Origin: Pelagophyceae sp. CCMP2097
Lineage: Eukaryota > Sar > Pelagophyceae
DNA length: 11,579 nt
Assembly: GCA_026770575.1 (NCBI GenBank)
Contig: MU658145.1
Span: 1-11,579 of the forward strand
Direction of reading: 5' to 3'
A program made the position numbers and the translations under genes. Positions 1 through 8,376 of the stretch are shown here, in pieces. Below the pieces are notes generated by a model, which was not told the origin of the DNA, searched no databases, and saw only the letters and a list, made by a program, of their open reading frames with translations. Positions within the stretch are counted from its first letter, which is position 1; every line of letters starts with the position of its first letter.

Positions 1-391
1 CGTCGAACGGCTATAATGGGTGATCATGCTCAACGGACTTGATGTACGGAGCGCAGCAGGCAGGGATTTGACTGAAGCCCGGCACGACACGGAACTAAAA
101 ATACCACAAAACCGCCGATAAAAATCGCCACACGAGGCCGGCGAGCGCGTCCTTCTACAGCGTCACAGCGAAGGACCCCCCGGACCCAACGCCGCCGCCC
201 CGAGCCCCATCCGACGCCGATTCCGAAATCTCCAAGTCCCAACAAGGACATCTCGACCCAAAAAGTGACGGTGCGTGTGGAGCACGGAAAGATAGAGATC
301 TTTTTGTGTGTTCACGCACAGGTGCGTGCTTCCAAAGCATCCGGAAACTAATTCAGAGATCTGCGATAGTGAGAACAACTCCGCCGCGGCG
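1..391. other. 5' flank of uxuA, no supported gene
   Basis: No convincing gene is seen here. Positions 94-130 are AT-rich for this window and contain CTAAAAATAC (95-104) and GATAAAAAT (117-125), possible core-promoter elements for the downstream plus-strand gene. One plus-strand frame around 146-270 has mixed third-position G/C and could be the end of an exon of an upstream gene, but it has no family motif and no resolvable boundaries. An in-frame ATG at 308 would add 28 residues to UxuA; they do not look like a targeting peptide or a family N-terminus. Confidence 0.4.
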
Positions 392-2114
392 ATGGAGGCG
401 ACGATGCGGTGGTACGGCCCGGCGGACCCGGTGCCGCTGGCGTTCCTACGGCAGGCCGGGTGCACGGGCATCGTGACGGCGCTGCACGACGTGCCCACGG
501 GGGATGTGTGGGAAGTGAATGCGATCCTGGAACGCAAGGCCGCCATCGAGGCCGCGGGCCTGACTTGGTCCGTCGTCGAATCCGTGCCCGTCCACGAGGA
601 CATCAAGCTCGGCCGGGACTCGCGGAACGAACTGATTGAGAATTATTGCCAAACGCTCCACAACCTTGGCGAGTGTGGCCTCGACGTCGTCACGTACAAC
701 TTCATGTCCACAGCGGCGCCCGAAACGACGCTCGAGAGGGGGCGACCGGGAATACAGGGTCTCCGGACCGGGGCCCGAGGTCTTCTGCAAGGTCCCTTGA
801 CGAGGTCCCTCTGCGGACCCTCGAGACGGCCTCGCTGCGGACCCTCTCCACGGTTCTTTCTGCGTCACTTGCTCGAACGACCTCCATCCTCGAAAGGCTC
901 CGTGGCGCCGGAGGCGGGGGCGCGGTGTTGCCCCAGGATCCCGGCGCCGGCGTCGTTGCCCCGAAAGCGCGCCTCGCAGGCCCGTCGTGGACTGGACGCG
1001 CACCAACCTCGCGCATTCGTGGCACGACGGTTCGAAGGCGCTGGCCTTTGACGCGATTGACCTGGCTGCCTTTGACTGCTTTGTGCTGCGGCGCGGCCGC
1101 GCGGAGCGCGACTATGGCGAGGCGGCGGTCTGCTGCGCGCGCCAGCGCTTCGAAGCCATGGACGCGCGCAATCGCGAGACGCTCACGCAGACGATCCTGC
1201 GCGGCCTCCCCGGTTCGACGACTGGGTCGCACGAATTGGCGTCGTTGCGCCTTGCGGTGGAGGACTACGAGGCCGTCGACGCCGCCGCGCTCCGGCGCAA
1301 CCTGGCGCACTTCGTCGCCGCTATCGCGCCCGCCGCCGAGGCGAGCGGCGTGCTCCTCGCGCTCCACCCCGACGACCCGCCGTACCCGCTGCTGGGGCTG
1401 CCGCGCGTCGTGTCGACCGAGGCCGACCTCCACTTTGCTCTCGGCGCCTCCGACTCGGCGGCCAACGGCCTCTGCTTCTGCGCCGGATCGCTCTCGAGCC
1501 GGCCGGACAACGACGCCGTGCGCCTCGCCAAGAGGTTTGCGGACCGCATCCACTTTGTGCATCTGCGCAACGTCGAGCGCTCGGGCGACAACGACGGCCT
1601 CCGATCCTCCTTCGTAGAAGCCGACCACCTCTGCGGCAACGTCGACATGTTCGCCGTCGTCGACGCCCTCCTCGACGAGTGGCTCCGCCGAAAGCAAGAG
1701 CACGCCTGGGCCGCCACGGTGCGGCAAAGCTTTGTCCGGGCGCGTGTGCCTCCGGACCGCACGCGCGTAGGGCAAGCCCGCCGCCTACCGGCGGCTGCCC
1801 ATGCGGCCGGACCACGGCCACCAAATGCTAGACGACCTCGAGAAAGCCGGCTCGAACCCGGGCTACACGGCCATCGGCCGCAGCGGCCCGCGTCAGCAAC
1901 GGGGGGCAACCCGGACCGTGGCGCAAATGGCGCCGTGCGCGGAAGAAGAGGCCCGAGGCACGCCGGGGACAGATCTTCATGCGTGAGAGGCGGTGCTGGC
2001 AGAGTGGTCGCCGTCCACCGTCGTGCCATTTTCGCCGCGCCAGGCCTCCGCGGCCTCGCCGAGCTCCGCGGCCTTCAGTACGCCATCCTTAAGCGCGCCG
2101 CCGAGGGGAACTAG
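392..2114 (+). CDS. uxuA: Mannonate dehydratase (UxuA family), 4 exons
   Basis: UxuA dehydrates D-mannonate to 2-keto-3-deoxy-D-gluconate in glucuronate catabolism. Proposed exons are 392-705, 980-1718, 1771-1891 and 2044-2114, giving 414 aa (bacterial UxuA is about 350-400). The start [10 protein letters not shown] matches the family N-terminus. Removing the 274-, 52- and 152-nt introns restores the family blocks [25 protein letters not shown] and [15 protein letters not shown], so the junctions are well supported. Expected Mn-site ligands of the family are visible: His234 (HPDDPP), Cys272 (FCAGS), His299 (VHLRN) and Asp365 (RPDHGH), plus the catalytic-type Tyr383 (NPGYTAIGR). All motifs are intact, so it is probably functional. 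The spliceosomal introns argue for a resident nuclear gene, not bacterial contamination. It converges on the cyclodeaminase gene. Confidence 0.93.
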
Positions 2115-2260
2115 GCGCCGCCTCCCTCCAAAAGCCGACGAGCGGCGCCTTTCGCCCCCTTTCGCCGCTCAAGAACTGGCACGCTCGCGACGCCCTTGTC
2201 GACTTCTTGCCATCCCCGCGGCCGCCTCCTAAGTGGGCCGCCCCTGCCGCGTGGCGCCGA

Positions 2261-2303
2261 GGCGCTGATTTACAAGCGGCGGCGGGGCGCTGATTTACAA
2301 GCG
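2261..2303. repeat. Tandem 25-bp direct repeat between convergent genes
   Basis: The 18-nt unit GGCGCTGATTTACAAGCG occurs exactly at 2261-2278 and 2286-2303, a period of 25 bp. It lies in the 239-bp gap between the ends of uxuA and the cyclodeaminase gene, so it belongs to the 3' regions of both. No coding role is seen. Confidence 0.85.
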
Positions 2304-2353
2304 CGGCTGCGGGCCCCGGCCGCGGCGCAGTCTGCGGCTGGCGATTGCAAGGC

Positions 2354-3066
2354 TCATTCCGCCGGCGGGAAGAGGATTGCATCCTCGAGCGTGCGCAGCT
2401 CGGCGAGGAGGCCGCGGAGCCGCGTCGCCTCGAAGGGCGGCGGCGAGTTGACCATGACGGTGGCAAAGGCCGCGCGCGCGGCGCCGCAGAGCAGGTGCAC
2501 GCCTAGGCAGTCGGCATCGCCCGGGCTGTCGAAACGGGGCTTTTCGAGGGGCCCTCTCGAGGGACGGGCGTCGTATCGGGCCTCTTGTCTTCGTTTGCGC
2601 ACGAGGCGGGCCGTTCGTCGGCGCGATTCGCACCGACGTGGGCGTCGGAGACGATGCCCGGGTTGCACGACGGGAAGAACGTTTTAAGGAGGAGCGCGTG
2701 TTCGTGGCAGCGCTCGACGAGGCCGACGGGGACGGCGAGGGCGTGCGCGGCGACGGCGGCCTTGGCCTCGTTGGAGAGGGCGCAGTCCTTGGCCCACGTC
2801 GCCTGGAGCGCGCCGTACGCTGCCGCGTCCTCGTCCGCCGCCGAAAGCTCGCGCGGGCCCGCCGCCAAGAGCCGCGAGCCCGTTTCGGCCGCGACGGCCG
2901 CCGCGCCCGACTCGACGTCCTTCTTGCGCTGCGAGTAGGCGCAGGCCATGGCCCCGGCGGCGTTGCCGATCGCCGCCGCGACGCACGCCGCCGCGCCGCC
3001 GCCGGGCGTCGGCTGCTTCGCGGCCAGCTGCGCCACAAACGCCCCGACCTGCATGGCTTCGGTCAT
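2354..3066 (-). CDS. Formiminotetrahydrofolate cyclodeaminase-domain protein, 2 exons
   Basis: This is a 193-aa protein corresponding to the C-terminal cyclodeaminase domain of FTCD, which converts 5-formimino-THF to 5,10-methenyl-THF and ammonia in histidine degradation and one-carbon metabolism. Exons on the minus strand are 3066-2634 and 2502-2354, split by a 131-nt intron (donor GTGCGA, acceptor TAG). Splicing joins SDAHV to GVHLLCGAARAAF, restoring the family SDxxVG segment and following helix. Near the N-terminus the QPTPGGGAAACVAAAIGNAAG stretch is the typical Gly/Ala-rich folate-site segment. The N-terminal formiminotransferase domain of animal FTCD is absent, so this is the stand-alone form seen in many bacteria and some protists. 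Whether it is a true cyclodeaminase or a methenyl-THF cyclohydrolase-like relative cannot be told from sequence. It starts 96 bp from the divergent kinesin. Confidence 0.88.
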
Positions 3067-3162
3067 CGCGTCCCTTTGTGTCGCGCGCGTCTAACGGTTG
3101 TCTCGAGGTGTCGCTAAACACGACCTATCGCCAAAGACACGGCCGGGTCCGGACGGCGGGGG
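3067..3162. promoter_or_regulatory. Divergent intergenic region, probable bidirectional promoter
   Basis: Only 96 bp separate the ATG of the cyclodeaminase gene (minus) from that of the kinesin (plus). Both core promoters and both 5' UTRs must fit here unless they overlap the neighbouring transcripts. No TATA-like element is evident; the sequence is GC-rich with a single AAACACG stretch. Confidence 0.6.
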
Positions 3163-6100
3163 ATGGCGTCCTCGAGCGACAAGAAGAAGAAGAAGCCGGC
3201 TGCGGGCGACTCCAACGTCTCCGTCTACTGCCGCGTGCGGCCGCTGCTCGAGCAAGGTCCGCCGGCCCTTTTTGAAAACGACGGGCGCGCCCTGGCCCTG
3301 AATCCAGCCTGCCGGGCTCGGCCTCGCGCGTGCTTCGACGCGACTCGACGCCCCGCGGTTGCGGCGCGCGCGGGCACGGTTGTAGAATTGCGAGTCCTCG
3401 GCTGCGCGCGCGCGGCGGACGGCGGGGCCGTAGGTTCCGAGGCGTGCGTGACCGTCGGCGAGGATGGCAAGACCATGCGCGTCATGCACGGCGGCGAGGA
3501 GCAGGTCTTCAGCTTCGATCAGTCGTTCACCACGACTGCTTCGCAGCAAAACATCTTCGACGGGGTGCGCCTCTCCGAGCCGATGAGCCGCGCGCGCACC
3601 GACGGATGCAGGTGCAATGCGAAGCGTCGGTGCGGGACGTGCTGGCGGGCTACAACGCCACGGTCCGCAGCGGCGTCCCCAACCGGGAGGTTTCCCGGTG
3701 GTGGACTACGCTTGAACGAACGTTTGCCGCAGGTCTTTGCCTACGGCCAGACGGCGTCGGGCAAGACGCACACCATGGAGGGCGAATCCATCGACGGCGA
3801 ATCGCACGCTCGCAGCGTCCCTGCGTGCGGGGATGCTGCGAGCGTGTCCACGCGGGACTGTCCAAGCGAGACGCGCCCCGCCTCGCGTTTAACGGCTTCT
3901 TCAGGGCGGGCATCATCCCTCGCGCGGCGGCGGCGCTGTTCAAGGGCGTCTTGGCGGCGGACTCTGACATTGAGTTTACGATCAAGGTTTCGTTTGTGGA
4001 AATTTACATGGAGCGGATACGCGACCTTTTGGACACGTTCGGCACCAAAAACTCAAACCTCCGCATCCGCGAGGGCGACGTGCGTGGCCGCGACGCCCCC
4101 GACGGAAAATACCCGGACTCCCCGGCGGCACATTTCGACTCTACGATTGTCGCGTGATAGGCGGGCATCTACGTCTCCGGCTGCACGGAAGCGTTTGTGA
4201 CCAACGAGCAGGAACTCCTGCGCAAGCTCGCAGAGGGCGCGCGCGCGCGCTCCACGGCGGCCACGGGCATGAACGAAGGTGCGCACCCTCCCGTGAAGTC
4301 GACGCGTCGGACGGACACGCAGGCTCGAGCCGGTCGCATTCCGTGCTCATGGTTTTAGTCACGCAGCGCAACACGAAGAGCCAGGCGCTGCGCGTGGGCA
4401 AGCTCGTCCTCGTCGACCTTGCCGGGTCGGAGATGGTGCGCAAGACGCACGCGCAGGGGCAGCAACTCGAAGAGGCCAAGACAATTAATAAGTCCCTCTC
4501 CGCGCTCGGCCACGTCATCAACGCAAACCACGGCGCCGGGACGCCCGGGAAACCCAGCGAGGAAGACGGAAGGTTTTGACTGACGCCGGGACCAAGACGC
4601 AAAGTCGCCGCGTGGCCGTTTTACCCTTTCGACGGTCTCGCTAGGCGCTCACCGACGGGTCGCCGCACGTGCCGTACCGGGACTCCAAGCTCACGCGCAT
4701 GCTGCAGGACTCGCTCGGCGGCAACGCCAAGACGGTGCGGCGTGCCATTTTGGACGCCCTTCACACGGCACCACACCTCGTCCGTAGGCGCTCATCGTCA
4801 ACGTCTCCGCGGCGGCATCCAACGCGAGCGAGACGATTTCTACGCTGCGCTTCGGCCAGCGCGCCAAGGCGGTGCACAACAAACCGAAGGTCAACGAAAC
4901 CAAGTACGTTTCTATATGCCTCCGCTGCAGCCTTTTTTTGACCCTGTTCGCCAGGTCGGTGGACGAGCTGACGGCGCTGCTGCACAAGGCCGAGGCGGCG
5001 ATCGACATGCAGGCTTCGTACATTTCGGCGCTCGAGGCGCAAATGGGCATTTCCGGCGACGCCGCAGTCGGCGCCGCGCCGCCGTCCATGGACGTCCTCG
5101 CGCTGCAGAGGCGCGTCGCCGAGTTGACGGACCAGCTCGACGAGGAGAGGAGCGAGTCGAAGCGCGGGGCCGACGAGGTCGCCTCGCTCACGACGCTGCT
5201 ACACGACAAAGACCGACTCCTCGCCGACGCCGACGACGTCCGGAGACCGCGCCGGGATGACCGTCGGGAAACATCGCAGGCGGACGGGGCTGCGAATGGG
5301 AGCAGAGATCCGCAATCGGACCCGTCTTGAGGCGAGGACAAGGTCACATTCGACGCGAGGACTGGGTTTCGACCGCCGCGGCGTAGGTCATGCGCGAGGC
5401 GCAGGAGCGCCTCGTTTCCGTCGTGGGCGAGAAGGACGCCGCGCTGGCGTCGGCCGCGGCGGCGCGCGACGAGCTGCGAGAAGAGGCGGACCAACGCTCG
5501 CGCGCCGACTTTGAAAAAGCCGAACTCGCGGGCAGCCGCGCCGGAAACGAAAGTCGGCAAGGACCGTCGGGAGCCGAGGGTCCGGCGGAGGGCGGATTTT
5601 CGTGCACGGCGAAGTGTTTCGACGTTGCGTGCGTAGGCGCTGCGGCTGGAGAAGATCGGTGCCGTCGACGCGGGCCTCCGGCGCGAGGCGGCGACGGACG
5701 CTGCCACGATGAAGGTCGCCGGCGCCTCCGCGCGCGGCGAGGCGGGCGTCTTCGACGACGATTTCCTTGCGCCGGACCCCGACCAGCCGCCGCCTGCGCC
5801 CGCGGGCGCCGCCGCCGAGCGCAGCAACGCGGCGGCGGCGGCGGCGCAGAGGCAGCTCGCGGAGATGCGGCACCAGCGCGACAAGTTGGTGGCAGACGTC
5901 TCGGAGACGCACGACGAGCGCGAAAGGCTGGAGGCCGCGCTCGACGCCGCCACGCGCGACGTCCAAGGCCGCGTCCGCGATTACAAAGTCGTCCCCGTCA
6001 CGGCCGCGCTAGGTCGAGGCCGTCGCGGCGTCGCGCGAGCGGCAGCACACGCGGTCGCTGCAGCGGCGCCTCGAGCAGCTCGTCGCCGTGCGTGCCTTCT

Positions 6101-6638
6101 CTGGCCGGCCGGGGCCTGCCGCCCGTCGTTTCACGCGGCGGCCGCAGGTGCACCGCCAGCTGCTGCGCAAGTACGCGGCGCTGGAGCTCACGCTCTCGGA
6201 GGCGACGAAGAAGATTGCGCTTCGTGACGAACGGATCCGCAGTACGCTTTTTTGGTCGTTTGAAGATGCGGGCGTCCTCCTCCTTCGATGGCGCGTGGGC
6301 GACCCTTGTCGCTGTAGCGCTGGAGATCAACTCGAAGCTGCACTCGCAGCGGTGCGCGGCGCAGCTCGGCCGGTTAGAGGTGACGTTGAAAGAGGTGCAA
6401 CTCGGTCAGTCCAAGCAGCTCCCCAAGCGCGCCGCCACGGCCGCAGAGCCGCCCGACGCCGTCCGCACGATCCGAGGTGCGCCAGCGTCCCCCGCCGCAT
6501 CCAATAGCCTCGATTCGATGGCCTCTAGGCGGCGCGGGCGCGCGGGCCGCGGCCCCGGCAAAGGACGATTCACCGACGCCGGGCAGCTCGGACAGGCGCG
6601 CCTCGTGGTGGCGTCGGTCGAGCGACGCCTCGGGCTGA
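3163..6638 (+). CDS. Conventional (kinesin-1-like) kinesin heavy chain, about 16 exons
   Basis: Plus-end-directed microtubule motor of about 750 aa. Proposed exons: 3163-3256, 3434-3564, 3612-3662, 3733-3824, 3905-4079, 4161-4278, 4323-4522, 4645-4734, 4788-4903, 4955-5237, 5387-about 5527, 5637-5960, 6013-6087, 6148-6241, 6318-6476, 6529-6638. All phases agree except exon 11, whose end is unresolved. Motor, residues 17-345: VYCRVRPL, P-loop GQTASGKT (97-104), switch I NEGSSRSH (219-226), switch II DLAGSE (252-257), microtubule-contact [17 protein letters not shown]. The neck ([10 protein letters not shown], then [13 protein letters not shown]) and the late stalk block [19 protein letters not shown]...RDERIRTLE resemble fungal-type conventional kinesin. 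The rest of the stalk is Ala-rich coiled coil. The tail reads TIRGGAGA and ends in [14 protein letters not shown]. No IAK-type autoinhibitory motif is seen, so cargo and regulation are open. Confidence 0.9.
3257..3433 (+). other. Kinesin intron 1: 177 nt, multiple of three, no in-frame stop
   Basis: The donor is G|GTCCGC and the acceptor GTAG|GT. The length is divisible by three and the frame stays open, so simple ORF calling reads through it and adds 59 residues inside the first beta-strand region of the motor. Removing it joins RPLLEQ to [13 protein letters not shown], the spacing usual for kinesins. Retention would give an insert of 59 residues. Confidence 0.75.
4523..4644 (+). other. Kinesin intron 7: probable GC-AG intron
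   Basis: The universally conserved kinesin block SLSALGxVINALTDG is restored exactly only if splicing uses AAC|GCAAAC at 4523 and CTAG|GCG at 4644. The nearest GT (4514) would delete the conserved residues VIN. The downstream GT near 4574 is in the wrong phase, and an in-frame TGA follows at 4577-4579. Confidence 0.7.
5528..5636 (+). other. Kinesin intron 10/11 region, donor unresolved
   Basis: Exon 12 must begin in phase 0 (TAG|GCG CTG at 5637; the alternative AGs nearby are also phase 0). No phase-0 GT exists between the end of clear coiled-coil coding near 5527 and the acceptor, apart from GTT at 5622, too close to be a donor. Phase-0 GC sites lie at 5519, 5528 and 5540, so a second GC-AG intron is likely. 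The start given here is approximate. Confidence 0.45.
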
Positions 6639-6786
6639 GGCGGCCGAGCGGGCGACCGAGCAACGCGGCCGGAAGTCGGCCTCGAACGCCCGGACGCCCG
6701 AGACCCGGATTTTAAGCTCGTAAGCGGCCTCGTCTCTCTGGCAACGGCGTTTCACACGGCGAGTGACTTGCACAAACACCACATCT

Positions 6787-8186
6787 TTACTCGGCTTGCG
6801 CGGGCCGTCGTCTTTGTTCGTCGGCGGATGGGTCGGCTTGGGCCCAGCTGAGAATCATTTCGGCGCGCAAGACGACCTTTGGGACGTCAATGGTCGGCCG
6901 GCCCTCGTGCGGGCACGCGTGCGGAAAGCAGAAGATGCGGCCGCGCGCCGGCCGGACCGCGGCGTCGGGCGCGTCGGCCTCGGGCGGCGGAACGTCCAGC
7001 CCCGCGTGCTCCGCCTCGAGGGCCTCGAGGGCCTCGACGAGGCGCCGCGCCTTGCGCTTAAAGTGCGCCGCATCCGTTTCGCCGTCCGCGTCGGCGCGTT
7101 TGGCTCGGAGGCTGCCGAGCGCGGCGCGGACGCCGCTTGCTTGGTCGAAGACGCGGGCGCGGCGCGCGGCGCGCTGCCGGCTCGCCTTGGCTGGCGCCGC
7201 CGCGTCCGCGAGGAGCGCCGTCTCGCCGCCGTGTGTGCAGTCGGCGGTGTAGACAAGCAGAGTATGCGTGGACCACTCGCCCGAAGACTTGCACTGCACT
7301 ACCGCGTCCGTGTGCCGCGGCAGGCTACCCGCGGGCACCAAGTACTCCAGGAAGCGCATAAACGGCAGCACGCGGACGCGCGGCCGCACCGCGGTCGGCG
7401 CGCCGGCGTCCGCCGTCGCGGCGGCGGCGATGCCGCCCTCGAGGGCGTGCTCCAGCGCCGCGCGGACCCAGCCAGCGTCGTCGGCGAAGAAGCGCCGCGC
7501 GGCGTCCGTCCTCTTCGTCGACGCGTCGAGCGGGCGGCCTCGGCGGACGTCGTCGAGCGCGCCGAGGAACGAGTCGGATAGCGCGCCGTCGACGACGTAG
7601 CCCACGTGCGGACCGGCGCGAGCGCCACCGACGCGCCACGACGCCGCGGGCGTCAGGAGCGTCGAGAGCGCCGGCGCGCCGTCCGCCGGCGCCGCGGCCG
7701 CCGTCGACGTCGCGCGTTCCACGGCAGCCATCGCGCCGCCGGCACCGGCGCCCCTCGGCCGGCCGCCACCGCGGAGCACCGTCAGCGCGCGCGCGTAGCC
7801 GTCGCCGTCGTCGGGCACCGCGCGGAAGGCTACATGGGAGACGAGTGAGGGTCGAGAGCCGTTGCCGCTTCAGATCCGAGTTCGATCGGGGCTCGTCGCC
7901 CCCGGAAGGTCGATGCGTCTCCGCGACGCAAAAAGGGTCGTCGATGGGTCTCCGCGACGCAAAAAGGGTTGATGCGTCTCATTAACGGTGCTTCGAAAGG
8001 CGTACGACGCCGGCGGCCGCCCGAGAAGCCGCGCCAGTCTTGGTCGCGCTCGCGCTCCGGTGCGCGGCCAAAGACGTCGCCGAAGGCATCGGCCCACTGC
8101 GCGCGCTGCGCGGCGTCCGACACCTTCCACAGCGGCGGCGCCGAAACGGCCGCGGGCGGTGGCAACGCCGAAGCCTCTTCGACCAT
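6787..8186 (-). CDS. Prolyl-4-hydroxylase-like 2OG/Fe(II) oxygenase, 2 exons
   Basis: This is a 407-aa member of the 2-oxoglutarate- and Fe(II)-dependent dioxygenases. Exons on the minus strand are 8186-8006 and 7829-6787, with a 176-nt intron (donor GTACGC, acceptor GTAG) in matching phase 1. The jelly-roll core runs from about residue 136 (VGYVVDGALSDSFL) to 390. Metal ligands are His233 and Asp235 (LPRHTD) and distal His368 (CPHEGRPT); the likely 2OG-binding basic residue is Arg382 (VVLRAEMIL). The strand between carries TLLVYTAD and GGETALL, as in P4H-type enzymes. About 80 charged, Ala-rich residues (270-353), partly helical or coiled-coil, separate GGETALL from GRIFCFPH, an unusual insertion. 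No signal peptide is seen, so a cytosolic or nuclear substrate is more likely than collagen-type ones. The substrate is unknown. The gene converges with the kinesin, 148 bp apart. Confidence 0.85.
7910..7980. repeat. 31-bp tandem repeat inside the oxygenase intron
   Basis: Two copies of a 31-bp unit (7910-7940 and 7941-7971) share the core CCGCGACGCAAAAAGGGT and differ at two or three positions. A partial third copy (GATGCGTCTC) follows to 7980. It lies wholly inside the 176-nt intron 7830-8005 and may have expanded by slippage. Confidence 0.85.
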
Positions 8187-8376
8187 CGCTCCCGCTTCAA
8201 AGGTCCCCAGAGCTGGCTCCGGTTCGGGACCGCGGCACGCTGCTAGGTCCTCAGGCCTCTTCCGGGGACCTGGGTCTGCTTCGGACCAGTGGTCCCAGCC
8301 ACGACCACGGCTGAACCAAATATTAAAGGGATTTCAACACCCAAGCAGGCGTTGTCAGTTCAGTTTCTGGCGACTT
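8187..8376. promoter_or_regulatory. Divergent promoter region with clustered GGWCC sites
   Basis: 190 bp separate the start of the oxygenase gene (minus) from that of the secreted-protein gene (plus). Six GGTCC or GGACC pentamers occur at 8202, 8227, 8246, 8266, 8283 and 8291, roughly every 17-25 bp apart from the last pair, which flank CAGT as an inverted repeat. A TATA-like element is annotated separately. Confidence 0.45.
8318..8328 (+). promoter_or_regulatory. TATA-like element
   Basis: AAATATTAAAG stands out in very GC-rich surroundings, about 50 nt upstream of the proposed ATG at 8377. That distance allows a start site some 25-30 nt downstream and a short 5' UTR. Confidence 0.4.

Noticed and set aside
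308..391. Upstream in-frame ATG for UxuA
   Set aside because: The 28 added residues match no family sequence or targeting signal, and ATG 392 coincides with the usual UxuA N-terminus.
163..606. Minus-strand ORF across the 5' flank and first uxuA exon
   Set aside because: It overlaps the secure UxuA coding exon in antisense, has no motif, and has poor codon bias in its upstream half.
706..979. uxuA intron 1 as an introner-type transposon with terminal inverted repeats
   Set aside because: Only a short stretch near the ends (AACGACGC) matches in inverted orientation, which is not enough for terminal repeats.
4691..5953. Long minus-strand ORF of 420 codons opposite the kinesin
   Set aside because: It is a shadow of GC-rich coding on the plus strand: low-complexity Ser/Ala/Arg composition, no motifs, and it spans several kinesin exons and introns.
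5961..5987. Kinesin exon 12 extended to end at AAA before GTCGTC
   Set aside because: It would leave a 25-nt intron, below any plausible size here. Using GTCCAA at 5961 gives a 52-nt intron in the same phase.
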